Positions 1 through 8,498 of a DNA stretch of 64,000 bases are shown here, piece after piece. The first letter of the stretch is position 1. Every line of letters begins with the position of its first letter. A program made the position numbers and the translations under genes. This DNA is from Nitrospirales bacterium (GTDB lineage: Bacteria; Nitrospirota; Nitrospiria; Nitrospirales; UBA8639). Location of the stretch: assembly GCA_021603905.1 (NCBI GenBank), contig BQIU01000015.1:1-64000 (forward strand), read 5' to 3'. Under the pieces are notes generated by a model. It saw only the letters and a list, made by a program, of their open reading frames with translations. It had not been told where the DNA came from and searched no databases.

Positions 1-1010
1 TCGTACCCCACATCAATGACATTGGCACCTCGGTCACGTCCGGCTTGACGGCTGCCAATATTGACGGCAGGCACACCCAAATAGGAACATTCCCGAATCC
101 CCGCACTCGAATTCCCCACAAGACATTGACTGTGATAGATAGTCTGCACAAACACATCAGGCGGGAGATTTCTAAAAAAGTGGACATTCGGTAAATCGTG
201 ATGCTCTCGAAATACACGTATGCCTTGCGATGTTCCATCCGATCCGGCATCCACATTTGGCCAAAACCATAACGTCGGGAACCCGCTCGCGCTGACGGCA
301 TGCAGCGTTTCTTCAATATGTTGCCGAGCTTGTTGAAACTCTGTGGTAACCGGATGCTGTAAGACCACAATGTAGCCCTTCGTCACGTCGAATTCGTCAC
401 CCACACCACCATACGTCTTAAAAAACTGATCTACGCTCATTTGCGGACGAGCGATGGCACTTTTGGCTAGATCAATGGACGGGCATCCGGTCACGAAGAC
501 ACGATCGGACCGCTCCCCCATGCGTATGACCCGCTTCCCTGCTCGTTCGGTCGAGACAAAATGGAGGTCAGCCAATTTGGTGACCGCATGTCGTACTTTC
601 TCATCAATCGATCCGGTAATTTCGCCACCCTGGATATGCACCAAAGGGATATTCATATAGGCTGCACAAACCGCAGTGGCCATCGTTTCAAACCGATCGG
701 CAATGGTCACGACGACATCAGGTTGTAAATCATCAAACACCGTCGCCATCTCTGCCAGGCCTAATCCCGTGGATTTGGCAGAGGTCACTGGGTTTTCACC
801 TTCCACAATCATATAGACACGACGATTGATCGTGAACCCATCTTTCTCAATCACTGCATTCGTGCTCCCATAGCGGTCCAAGAGCGCAGAGGCGGCAACA
901 ACCAACTGCAATTCAAGGCCTGGATGATTTCGAATGGCTTCTAACGCCGATCGAATACGAGAATAACTCGGCCTTGCCGTGATTACGACACAGACTTTAC
1001 GTTTGCTCAT
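1..1010 (-). CDS. neuC: UDP-N-acetylglucosamine 2-epimerase (hydrolysing), NeuC/LegG type, partial
   Basis: The gene starts at 1010 (ATG, MSKRKVCVVITARPSYSRIR) and is open through the left edge, so about 336 residues are visible and the C-terminus is missing. The N-terminal Rossmann strand, the VVTIADRFETMA segment, VHIQGGEITGSIDEKVRHA and the later VGNSSAGIRE stretch are typical of hydrolysing UDP-GlcNAc 2-epimerases. In nonulosonic acid pathways this enzyme releases UDP and forms ManNAc or the diacetyl analogue. Its ATG overlaps the neuB stop by 4 bp (ATGA), so the two are translationally coupled. Whether the substrate is UDP-GlcNAc or UDP-diacetylbacillosamine cannot be told from sequence alone. 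Confidence 0.9.
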   Translation of the reverse strand, partial: MSKRKVCVVITARPSYSRIRSALEAIRNHPGLELQLVVAASALLDRYGSTNAVIEKDGFTINRRVYMIVEGENPVTSAKSTGLGLAEMATVFDDLQPDVVVTIADRFETMATAVCAAYMNIPLVHIQGGEITGSIDEKVRHAVTKLADLHFVSTERAGKRVIRMGERSDRVFVTGCPSIDLAKSAIARPQMSVDQFFKTYGGVGDEFDVTKGYIVVLQHPVTTEFQQARQHIEETLHAVSASGFPTLWFWPNVDAGSDGTSQGIRVFREHHDLPNVHFFRNLPPDVFVQTIYHSQCLVGNSSAGIRECSYLGVPAVNIGSRQAGRDRGANVIDVGY

Positions 1011-2053
1011 GACCGCGATTCCAGATCCTCAAGCAGAATACAGGCATCACGTTTCACCGCCCGACAAAGAGTTCGGCCCAGGATTGTCGACATTTGACTG
1101 GGAGGAACCCCCGTGCCTGGCTTTTTAATGGCCAAATGCTCGCTTGCCAAGATTGTTCCTTCTTTTAAATCATCATTAGCCACAATACTTTTCATGAAAA
1201 TGTCTCGAAGAGAAGCAATGTCCGAGGGTAACGCCGATTTCTCGACTGGATTGGCCTTCATGCGTTCAATGACACGAATCCCGTCAACAAGCTGCCGCAG
1301 TTCCTCTGTCGTAATTGAAGCTGGAACATCCGGACCAAACATCTCACGACTGAGCGTGACATGCACTTCTAACACTTCAATTCCCGTCGTTGCTGCCGCT
1401 AACCCCGGGTAGATTGTTCCAGAATGATCCGATAAGCCGACGGAACACCCATACCGCTCTCGAAACATCGTCAACACATTCAACCCAATTTGCTCGGGAG
1501 GGCAAGGATAGAGTGACGTACATTGAAACACCGCTAAGGATTCCGTCCGTTCACGCACATGCTGAACCGCGAGATCGATTTCTTCAACCACGCTCATCCC
1601 TGTTGATAAAATAATTGGCAGATTCGTCGCAGCCATTGATTCCAACAAGGGGAAGTTCGTGATTTCACCAGAGGGGACTTTCCAGGCTTCCACACCGACG
1701 TCGGTCAGCAACTTAACGGCTTCAAGAGAAAAAGGAGAGCTGAGAAAACACAAGCCTCGCGCTTTCGCATGCTCCCGTAAGCTCACCCACTGCTCAGGAG
1801 TAAATTCCATACGACGCCAATAGTCGTATCGTGTTTTATCTTGAAGACTAAATGACTTTCGCCAGGGTTCAGCAGCGGTACTTTCGGCTGCAGCAATATG
1901 GGTTTGAAACTTGACTGCATCGGCCCCCGCATCGGCAATCGCATCAATAAATGCGTGCGCTAAGCCTAAGCTCCCATCATGAGATTGACCAACTTCTGCA
2001 ACAATGGCACACGCAGAACCCGGGACGGGTTGTTGGAGCCAGGTAGGATTCAT
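1007..2053 (-). CDS. neuB: N-acetylneuraminate/legionaminate synthase family, NeuB
   Basis: A 348-residue protein, the usual length for NeuB. It has an N-terminal TIM barrel (CAIVAEVGQSHDGSLGLA near residue 15; DAVKFQTH; WKVPSGEITNFPLL; LSTGMS) and a C-terminal SAF/antifreeze-like domain (SIVANDDLKEGTIL, IKKPGTGV) from about residue 280. The family condenses phosphoenolpyruvate with ManNAc or a 6-deoxy diamino hexose to give sialic, legionaminic or pseudaminic acid. It sits between neuA upstream and neuC downstream in one minus-strand operon. The exact sugar is unresolved. I prefer a legionaminic-like product only weakly, because free-living bacteria make that more often than Neu5Ac. Confidence 0.9.
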   Translation of the reverse strand: MNPTWLQQPVPGSACAIVAEVGQSHDGSLGLAHAFIDAIADAGADAVKFQTHIAAAESTAAEPWRKSFSLQDKTRYDYWRRMEFTPEQWVSLREHAKARGLCFLSSPFSLEAVKLLTDVGVEAWKVPSGEITNFPLLESMAATNLPIILSTGMSVVEEIDLAVQHVRERTESLAVFQCTSLYPCPPEQIGLNVLTMFRERYGCSVGLSDHSGTIYPGLAAATTGIEVLEVHVTLSREMFGPDVPASITTEELRQLVDGIRVIERMKANPVEKSALPSDIASLRDIFMKSIVANDDLKEGTILASEHLAIKKPGTGVPPSQMSTILGRTLCRAVKRDACILLEDLESRS

Positions 2054-2098
2054 TGCTTGCTCATTCTTAGGATATAACGGATGACGATTAAATAACTA

Positions 2099-2836
2099 TC
2101 ATTGCAATGATGACTCGGACTTGGCAGCCTGTTCACGCTGCAACACCACATTGGCAAGATCAAGCTCAAACGGTTCATCAATATTGATAATGTGCCGATC
2201 AATCACCACTCCGACACAATCATCTTCGACGATATGTCCTTTTGTCAAAAGCGTCTCTCTCGTCACGGCATAACACAATCCATTCCGCGAATAATAGGAA
2301 GGAATCGTTTGCCGTCGTGAATGCTGGGCACCATCTTTCAGATAAAAATCGAGGGAACCCGACGGTGTTAATGTGAGTAACTTTTGAGGCGTAAAGTGAC
2401 CCGGCACACGGCTCACCGTCGCAGCGGCATGATGTCCCCCGTCAACTAAGGCCTGCACCGTTCGCTCAACTTCTTCCGGCTGTCGTAAAGGCGTTGTGGG
2501 TTGCAAGAGGAGAGAAATCTCAAACCGGCATTGATAGTAGTCTTCGCTTTGACTCCACGCATGTTGCCACATACCTACTGAAGATGCTTGATCATCAGCA
2601 AATTCTGCCGGACGAAGAAAGGGGGCATCCAGACCATGGGCACGACCTTCTTCTGCCATTTCTTCATCATCGGTAGAGATGATAGCGTGGTCTATCCAGT
2701 GAAGCGCTTTAACGGTTTGAGCCGCATGAGCAATCAACGAATACTCGCCCACCTTACACAAATTTTTTCGGGGTATTCCCTTGCTGCCTCCGCGAGCGGG
2801 TACCACTGCCAAAATACGCTGTCCCTGCCAAGCCAC
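2099..2836 (-). CDS. neuA: CMP-nonulosonic acid (acylneuraminate) cytidylyltransferase, NeuA
   Basis: A 245-residue protein with the N-terminal nucleotide-binding signature ILAVVPARGGSKGIPRKNL, typical of CMP-sialic/legionaminic acid synthetases, plus ISTDDEEMAEEG and LLLQPTTPLR. It activates the nonulosonic acid with CTP for glycosyltransfer. The start is taken as GTG at 2836 because an AGGAG sits 6 nt upstream; the ATG just ahead is out of frame. It is first in the neuA-neuB-neuC order, 45 bp from neuB. A 250-bp gap separates it from the serine palmitoyltransferase gene upstream, so it may have its own promoter. Confidence 0.88.
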   Translation of the reverse strand: MAWQGQRILAVVPARGGSKGIPRKNLCKVGEYSLIAHAAQTVKALHWIDHAIISTDDEEMAEEGRAHGLDAPFLRPAEFADDQASSVGMWQHAWSQSEDYYQCRFEISLLLQPTTPLRQPEEVERTVQALVDGGHHAAATVSRVPGHFTPQKLLTLTPSGSLDFYLKDGAQHSRRQTIPSYYSRNGLCYAVTRETLLTKGHIVEDDCVGVVIDRHIINIDEPFELDLANVVLQREQAAKSESSLQ

Positions 2837-3086
2837 AACATCTCCTGTGAAAAATCATATCGTTAAAGTAACACGAATCATATTCAGATGAATTATTCGA
2901 TCGGTTATAACAACGTTACATGCTGCGAGTATCGAACGTTTATCGGAATAGCGATAGACGGATTGATCAGATTACACCGCGTTGACAATCCGGATGCCGC
3001 AGTCACGTAGACGTTTGGCGCAAGTTTTTAGCACAAACGACAGCATGTCAGTTCATGACAAAAACCTCACGCAACGACTTCTGAGC

Positions 3087-4292
3087 CTACGAGGTCTCTA
3101 TCTGCAATTCACCCAGCTTTTCTTTGAGGGAGGCAAAAGTCTCACATATATACGTGAGCTGAGCAGTGGTATGGGCTGCACTCACACTACAACGCAATAA
3201 ACTGAGGCCATTGGGTGTCGCGGGAGGGAGCATCAGATTGACATAGACACCCTGTTCAATGAGACCGTTCCAAAAGGCAATGGCATACTCCTTTGATGGA
3301 ACAGTCGCCGCAACCACGGGAGAAACTTCAGGCCCAAGTGCGAAGCCAGCCTTTTGTAACCCCTCATACAGCACATGACTATTTTCCCACAGTCGTTCAC
3401 GCAATTGGTGATTTTCTTCAAGGATTTTTAAGGCCATTCGTGTTGAGGCCACCACCGATGGGCAGAGGGATGCCGAAAAAATATAGGGACGGCTCATGTA
3501 TCGTATATAATCGAGTTCCGGCCGTCGACTCACGCAAAACCCGCCCGTTGACCCCAAGCTTTTGCTAAACGTTCCCACAATAAAATCTACGTTGTCTTCA
3601 AGCTTAGCCTCTTCGGCCAGCCCACGACCATGCGGACCAAGGACCCCGAGTGAATGCGCTTCATCAACGACTAAACAGGCTTCATATTTTTCCTTGATCG
3701 CCACAATAGGGGCCAAGGGTGCCCGATCACCCAGCATACTATAAATACCCTCAAGGACAATTAGAGTTCTTGTTGCGCGCTCACCGAGTCTGACTAATCG
3801 TTTCTCAAGATCATTCACATCGTTATGTCGAAATCGAATGACTTCCGCACCGCCTAAACGGCACCCATCGTAAATACTTGCGTGACTATCCGCATCAAGC
3901 AGAATGACATCTTCAGGTCCTGCAAGGGTCGACAAAATCCCTAGGTTGGCTTGGTACCCGGTCGAGAAAACAATTGCGGTAGAACAGCCGTAAAATTCCG
4001 CAATTTCCTTCTCAAGAGCCACATGACCTTCAAAGGAACCATTCGCCATACGCGATCCAGTGGTCCCTGTCCCATGACGTTCTAAAGCCTCGCGTGCCGC
4101 GGCAATGCATTGCGGATCAAACGTCAATCCCAAATAATTATTGGTACCAGCCAAGATCGTGCGGCGATCGTTGATCATAGCTTCTGTTGGAGAGAGAACT
4201 TGTTGGACCACGAGTCGAAAGGGATCGACACCGTGGTCGACAATCGCCTGGTGGGCAGTCCGAACCGGGGTGAATTTATCGAATAGCGTCAT
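3087..4292 (-). CDS. spt: Serine palmitoyltransferase (alpha-oxoamine synthase family)
   Basis: A 401-residue PLP enzyme. The PLP lysine is K244 in GTFSKSLGS; D210 and H213 of VVDEAHSLG contact the cofactor, and the DSHAS histidine near 137 stacks on it. Three features favour serine palmitoyltransferase over KBL or 8-amino-7-oxononanoate synthase: the FSKSLG lysine motif, RPYIFSASLCPSV at about 268, and the LPPATPNG loop near 356. It would condense L-serine with an acyl thioester to 3-ketosphinganine in the cytoplasm. The start overlaps the ACP stop by 4 bp (ATGA). The ACP, reductase and ligase in the same operon match the Caulobacter spt neighbourhood. Confidence 0.87.
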   Translation of the reverse strand: MTLFDKFTPVRTAHQAIVDHGVDPFRLVVQQVLSPTEAMINDRRTILAGTNNYLGLTFDPQCIAAAREALERHGTGTTGSRMANGSFEGHVALEKEIAEFYGCSTAIVFSTGYQANLGILSTLAGPEDVILLDADSHASIYDGCRLGGAEVIRFRHNDVNDLEKRLVRLGERATRTLIVLEGIYSMLGDRAPLAPIVAIKEKYEACLVVDEAHSLGVLGPHGRGLAEEAKLEDNVDFIVGTFSKSLGSTGGFCVSRRPELDYIRYMSRPYIFSASLCPSVVASTRMALKILEENHQLRERLWENSHVLYEGLQKAGFALGPEVSPVVAATVPSKEYAIAFWNGLIEQGVYVNLMLPPATPNGLSLLRCSVSAAHTTAQLTYICETFASLKEKLGELQIETS

Positions 4293-4540
4293 GAGGATGG
4301 TACAACAAGTTTGGAAATTTGAACGGCAAGGTCGTCAATCGTTCTCACGTCTGGAACAATATTAAGTGGCACCGAAATATCAAACTCATCTTCAATCGTC
4401 GACAATAGTTCCATCACTTGCATCGAATCAAGGCCGAGATCAGCCACAAGTTGTGTGTCGGACTTCAAAGTTTTCCCTTCTTTGACAAAAGGAGATAGGA
4501 CCTCATACAGCTTTTCGGTTATGTCATCATGGTTACCCAT
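4289..4540 (-). CDS. Acyl carrier protein dedicated to sphingolipid synthesis (AcpR-like)
   Basis: An 83-residue acidic ACP. The phosphopantetheine-accepting serine lies in LGLDSMQVMELL, followed by a typical helix II (EDEFDISVPLNIVPDVRTIDDLA). I use the internal ATG at 4540 because a GGGGG ribosome-binding run lies 6-7 nt upstream; a longer frame from 4567 adds nine residues of non-ACP sequence. It overlaps serine palmitoyltransferase by 4 bp. It presumably carries the acyl chain loaded by the downstream-encoded acyl-AMP ligase and hands it to the synthase, as inferred for the Caulobacter cluster. Confidence 0.88.
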   Translation of the reverse strand: MGNHDDITEKLYEVLSPFVKEGKTLKSDTQLVADLGLDSMQVMELLSTIEDEFDISVPLNIVPDVRTIDDLAVQISKLVVPSS

Positions 4541-4608
4541 CAAATCCCCCTTCTCCCTATTGTACATACCAGGTCAGATCATCAAGAGAAAACGTTTGGA
4601 AGTCGAAT

Positions 4609-5544
4609 TTAGGAAACACGTTCATCAGGATGCAATGAACGTCTCACCCCTTCCACTAACGATATTGACGGCTCCCACCCTAACAGCTTAGTCAGTTCTG
4701 TGTTATCACAAACCCAATGGGGATGTCTCAATTCTCGCACTTTACCATAGGTCAATATTGGATCATACCGAAAAATTCTTGCGAGGGCTTGATTGATCGA
4801 TGCCGTCGCACTCAGCACGGCTTTTGGAACCACAAATCGGATCACCGATTTTCCACCCACCAGTTCAAAGACATCTGCCCAGGAATACCCACCTGCATGT
4901 CCATCATGAAGCTCTAACGCCAATCCGGCGTGAGGTCCGCGTTCCAACCACATTACAACTGCGGCAGTTAAATCATCAACATACAACAATGAAAACCTGG
5001 AGTGCCTCTCCCCTAACTGCACGCCAATCCCTCGTTCAATCCATTGAAATAAGGGAAGGGTTGCTCGGTCGTGCGGTCCATAGACCGCTGGAGGACGAAG
5101 AATAATCCAGTCCATTCTTCCTGCCATTTCTTGAAGGGCGACCTCTCCCTGCTGCTTACTCCACGCATAGGCTGAGAGAGTTGGTTCTCTCGCTGCCAGC
5201 GATGATAGTAGGACAAAACGCGGGGGTCGCTGTTGCGAAGCAGCGAGACGTGCAATTCGACCCACCCCCTCAACATTACTTTCTTGAAACTGCGCACGGT
5301 CAAGCCCTCGAACCCTCCCTGCACAGTGGACCACTGCGTCGACGCCATCGACAAGAGCGGACAACCGCTCTTCATCTTGTAACGTCCCTTCAATAAATTT
5401 TTTATGATGAAGTTCGTCTCGATGCCGATTGGCATAAGAAGGACGGATTAATGCACGAACCGCCCACCCGGCCTCTTCAAGACGCCGCCATAACACCTGA
5501 CCAATAAATCCCGTAGCTCCTGTTAAGGCAACTATTCGGGACAT
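4609..5544 (-). CDS. Extended SDR / NAD-dependent epimerase family, ceramide reductase (CerR)-like
   Basis: A 311-residue extended short-chain dehydrogenase. The dinucleotide motif GATGFIG is at residues 9-15. The catalytic tyrosine and lysine are in YAWSKQQGE (about 147-155) and a substrate-binding ILRPPAVYGP segment follows. In Caulobacter the cognate cluster enzyme (CerR) reduces the keto group of 3-ketoceramide, and this gene holds the same place between the ACP/spt pair and the acyl ligase. The reductase assignment is therefore by family and position. From sequence alone it could also be a sugar-nucleotide epimerase. Confidence 0.75.
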   Translation of the reverse strand: MSRIVALTGATGFIGQVLWRRLEEAGWAVRALIRPSYANRHRDELHHKKFIEGTLQDEERLSALVDGVDAVVHCAGRVRGLDRAQFQESNVEGVGRIARLAASQQRPPRFVLLSSLAAREPTLSAYAWSKQQGEVALQEMAGRMDWIILRPPAVYGPHDRATLPLFQWIERGIGVQLGERHSRFSLLYVDDLTAAVVMWLERGPHAGLALELHDGHAGGYSWADVFELVGGKSVIRFVVPKAVLSATASINQALARIFRYDPILTYGKVRELRHPHWVCDNTELTKLLGWEPSISLVEGVRRSLHPDERVS

Positions 5545-5575
5545 GGTCAGGGCAATGACGTATGGCGAATAATGA

Positions 5576-7366
5576 TTAGAGAGAAGCTAAACTCTCAGAA
5601 GGAGCAGCACATAAGGCAAGATCTGGCGACTCGTTCCAATTGCCTCGTTTTAAAAAATCTTCACGAGCGCGAGATCTGGACAACTTCCCAGAAGAGGTTC
5701 GAGGCAAGGTTCGAGGAGGAATCAACTCAACAAAACAGTCAATTCCTAATTCTTTGTAAATAATTGGCTTTAATTGCTCAATTAAGTGTTCTCGTTTTTC
5801 AGAGTCTGTTTCACGACATTGAATGACGACCACAGCAGATTCTTCTCCACTCGACGATTTGACAGAAAATGCCGACGCATCACCTGGTCGAACACCTGGA
5901 AGACATTCTGCGAGGTACTCTAAATCTTGAGGCCAAATATTTTTCCCATTAATAATGATCAAATCTTTCTCACGTCCAATGATGACGAGACTTTCACCAA
6001 TGCGATACCCAATATCGCCAGTATTTAACCATCCATCAGAGGAGAGAACTTCTTGGGTAGTGACAGGATCACCAAAGTATCCAGTCATCAGCCCTGGCCC
6101 TTTAACATAAATCACCCCGGCACATCGCTCAGGAAGGATGTCACCGAACTCATCACGGATTTCAACGTCACAATCCGGAATTGGGTTCCCGCAGTTCACA
6201 TAGCTGCTTTCTCGAACATTGGTCTTTGAGCTTGGCGTGTCATCATCCAAGGGGATCGCTTCTTTATATTCCGCTAAATGATCCCCATCGACATAATCCA
6301 CAATCAGACCTTGATCAAGTGGAGCAAAACTCACAGCCAATGAACATTCGGCCATTCCATAACATGCCACAAATGCCTTTTTATTAAAGCCACTGGGCTC
6401 AAGCGCTTTCGCAAACTGCAACAGGGACTCAGCGCGAACCGTTTCGGCTCCCACACCGGCGATACGCCAATTTGACAGATCGAATTGATCACGGTCCCGT
6501 TCGGCCAATCGCCTCAGGCATAATTCAAATCCGAATGAAGGACTGAACGATATCGTGGCCTTACTCTGCGTCATGAGATTCAACCATTGCCGTGGTCGCA
6601 TCGCAAAATCTCGCGTGCTGAGATAATCCACAGACAACTGAGAAGCCAGTGGACCCAACACAAACCCCACTAATCCCATATCGTGATAGAAGGGCAACCA
6701 TGAAACGCATCGGTCACCAGATCGGACCTGAAGTCCATGTTGGATGATCCCTGACAAATTGCTCAACACAGCCTCTTGCGTGATTTCCACACCACGAGGC
6801 CAGCGAGTACTTCCGGAGGTAAACTGTATGTACGCGAGTTCTGATGATCCCAGAGGACGTAACTCTTGCGCAGCTTCTGGAAGGCTGGCAAATACATCTG
6901 CCCCACCTTGAATCTCCAGATCAAGGCCTTGCGAAGCCTCCTCAAGATACGGAACAATTTCTTCTGGAGCCACTGCAGCAGAAGCTCCGCAGGTCATCAA
7001 CAAACGATTCAATTGTTTGACGTACGCATCATGTCCGCCAAGGTGCATGGACACTGGGAGGGGAACAGGCACAAACCCAGCCATTTGACAAGCAAAGAAA
7101 AACCGAAGGAAATCAGGGGTTGTATCTGCAACTATCGCCACTCGTGCTCCACGTGGCAATTGAAGAGACAACAAACGCCTGGCAAGGGCACCGGACTGCT
7201 GATAGAGATCTCGATAAGAAAGGGCGACTGAAAGTTTCCCTCGGCTTGTGAAGAAATTACATCCGGTCGTTCCTTGTGCTGCATACTCAAGTGCATGCGA
7301 CAAGCTTTGAAAGTTTCCCGGTCGAAGAGGAATTCCACTTTGAGTTGGGGTCACAATACTTTCCAT
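5576..7366 (-). CDS. Acyl-AMP ligase / acyl-ACP synthetase (FAAL-like)
   Basis: An approximately 596-residue adenylate-forming enzyme. The AMP-binding loop is YIQFTSGSTRWPRGV, the A5-type motif is CYGMAECSLAVSF, and the later adenylation motif is GWLNTGDIGYR with IIINGKNIWPQDLE near the C-terminal hinge. These features are closer to fatty-acyl-AMP ligases than to acyl-CoA synthetases. I choose ATG at 7366 because GAGGGGG lies 8 nt upstream; the frame extends to 7390. It is the first gene of the spt operon, 31 bp from cerR, and probably charges the operon ACP with a fatty acid. Confidence 0.85.
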   Translation of the reverse strand: MESIVTPTQSGIPLRPGNFQSLSHALEYAAQGTTGCNFFTSRGKLSVALSYRDLYQQSGALARRLLSLQLPRGARVAIVADTTPDFLRFFFACQMAGFVPVPLPVSMHLGGHDAYVKQLNRLLMTCGASAAVAPEEIVPYLEEASQGLDLEIQGGADVFASLPEAAQELRPLGSSELAYIQFTSGSTRWPRGVEITQEAVLSNLSGIIQHGLQVRSGDRCVSWLPFYHDMGLVGFVLGPLASQLSVDYLSTRDFAMRPRQWLNLMTQSKATISFSPSFGFELCLRRLAERDRDQFDLSNWRIAGVGAETVRAESLLQFAKALEPSGFNKKAFVACYGMAECSLAVSFAPLDQGLIVDYVDGDHLAEYKEAIPLDDDTPSSKTNVRESSYVNCGNPIPDCDVEIRDEFGDILPERCAGVIYVKGPGLMTGYFGDPVTTQEVLSSDGWLNTGDIGYRIGESLVIIGREKDLIIINGKNIWPQDLEYLAECLPGVRPGDASAFSVKSSSGEESAVVVIQCRETDSEKREHLIEQLKPIIYKELGIDCFVELIPPRTLPRTSSGKLSRSRAREDFLKRGNWNESPDLALCAAPSESLASL

Positions 7367-7676
7367 TAATCTAGCCCCCTCATCTGCCACTTTCGTGAAG
7401 TACGAGACAGTACATTTCTCTCAACATCCATTTCCAACATTCTCCATCTATCCCTACCTATAAAAATACCTAAGTATATAATCTCATAGCAATTTACTTG
7501 GCACATGAAGACACAACCGAACCTAGGCTTTACTAAGCAATACACATACCAAAACGATAACGTGAAATTGTCATATATTACAGCCATTTTCTTTATTATT
7601 TTCACTACCTTATTGAAAAACTGTTGCTTAACTGCAACTGAAATGAGTCCATTTAGACACACTGCAAGCAAAAAAT
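7367..7676. other. Intergenic region upstream of the sphingolipid operon
   Basis: About 310 bp of AT-rich sequence between the acyl-AMP ligase start and the HIT gene stop, both on the minus strand. It should hold the promoter of the ligase-cerR-acp-spt operon. I see no convincing -35/-10 pair, open frame with family features, or strong hairpin. Confidence 0.5.
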
Positions 7677-8099
7677 TTAATGAGACTTGAGGTGTGAAAG
7701 AATCAATTGATTGAGTTCGCTACCCGTCGTATTTGCTTGCTTAAAGTTAGGGGGGCCAGGCCAGCCATGATCCAAAAATTCTTGCTCAGCAAAGAGCTTG
7801 TGCCCAGAATATCTTGGGATGACATGAAAGTGCACATCTGGATCGACCATCATCAACATGAGGTAATTAATCTTTTCGTAAGAAAACGCACGAGCCAAAA
7901 CACCTTCAACGTACTTCGCAACCTCACGTAACTCTAGAAAGGACTCTGCACTAAGCTCAGAAAAGGCTGAAACGTTTTCTTTGCACACGATCACCAAAGA
8001 ACCGAGGGTTATCTGTTGCGGACGCAACAACACAACCCACTGATTAAATATTTTCAATCGAGTCTCTGGATCCCCGAATTTTTGCAAGGTCGCATTCAT
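7677..8099 (-). CDS. HIT-family hydrolase/transferase
   Basis: An approximately 140-residue histidine-triad protein with the active-site motif DVHFHVIPRY near residue 99. It has the upstream beta strands VVLLRPQQITLGSLVIVCKE of the fold. The frame extends to 8267, but ATG at 8099 gives the conventional HIT length and has GGGAGA upstream. Family members hydrolyse nucleoside-phosphate bonds (AMP-lysine, ApnA, nucleotide sugars). Its position next to an adenylate-forming ligase invites a clean-up role for acyl-AMP or nucleotide-activated headgroups, but that is a guess. Confidence 0.82.
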   Translation of the reverse strand: MNATLQKFGDPETRLKIFNQWVVLLRPQQITLGSLVIVCKENVSAFSELSAESFLELREVAKYVEGVLARAFSYEKINYLMLMMVDPDVHFHVIPRYSGHKLFAEQEFLDHGWPGPPNFKQANTTGSELNQLILSHLKSH

Positions 8100-8498
8100 T
8101 CTCTCATTCTCCCTATTTTTTTTGAGGTTCCATCCTACAGACTTTGGACAGCAAGATGAAATTACCATATGATGAGAAAGGAACATATGGTGAGAAAGGA
8201 TCATATTGCAACAGATCAATTGAACCGATAGGCCTAAACGCCTGTTCACGAATAAAAACCAAGACAAGCAAAAGTGAAGCGCCTGTTTAACCGATAGGGA
8301 TGTTGTATGAAAATGCGCTCAATCGTTTCAAGCTTCCACCAACAAAAACATCCTCCATCTTTTGCCGAGCCGATAAATACACCACTCGGAACAATCAAAC
8401 GAGGTCCCAATCAGCGCCTGCTTGAGTTCACTTTCTCTGCTGCCTATAATTGCTACTCAAGATCAACATTCATCAGGGTAGGCCAAGCCATATAAGCC
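8100..8498. other. Divergent intergenic region (HIT gene / hydroxylase)
   Basis: About 400 bp between the minus-strand HIT start and the plus-strand hydroxylase start. It contains the 18-bp tandem repeat listed separately. A frame reads through part of it upstream of the HIT start but encodes nothing recognisable. Confidence 0.5.
8166..8206. repeat. 18-bp tandem repeat, 2.3 copies
   Basis: Unit 1 (8166-8183) is CATATGATGAGAAAGGAA and unit 2 (8184-8201) is CATATGGTGAGAAAGGAT, with two mismatches; a third CATAT begins at 8202. It lies 67-107 bp upstream of the HIT start in a divergent promoter region, so a repeated operator is possible. Chance duplication is equally possible. Confidence 0.7.

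Noticed and set aside
1113-1614. Plus-strand frames inside neuB
   Set aside because: They are antisense shadows of a well-supported gene.
3087-4292. Annotation of the PLP enzyme as 8-amino-7-oxononanoate synthase or KBL
   Set aside because: The lysine motif FSKSLG, the RPYIFSASL segment and PPATP loop fit serine palmitoyltransferase better, and no biotin or threonine genes are nearby.
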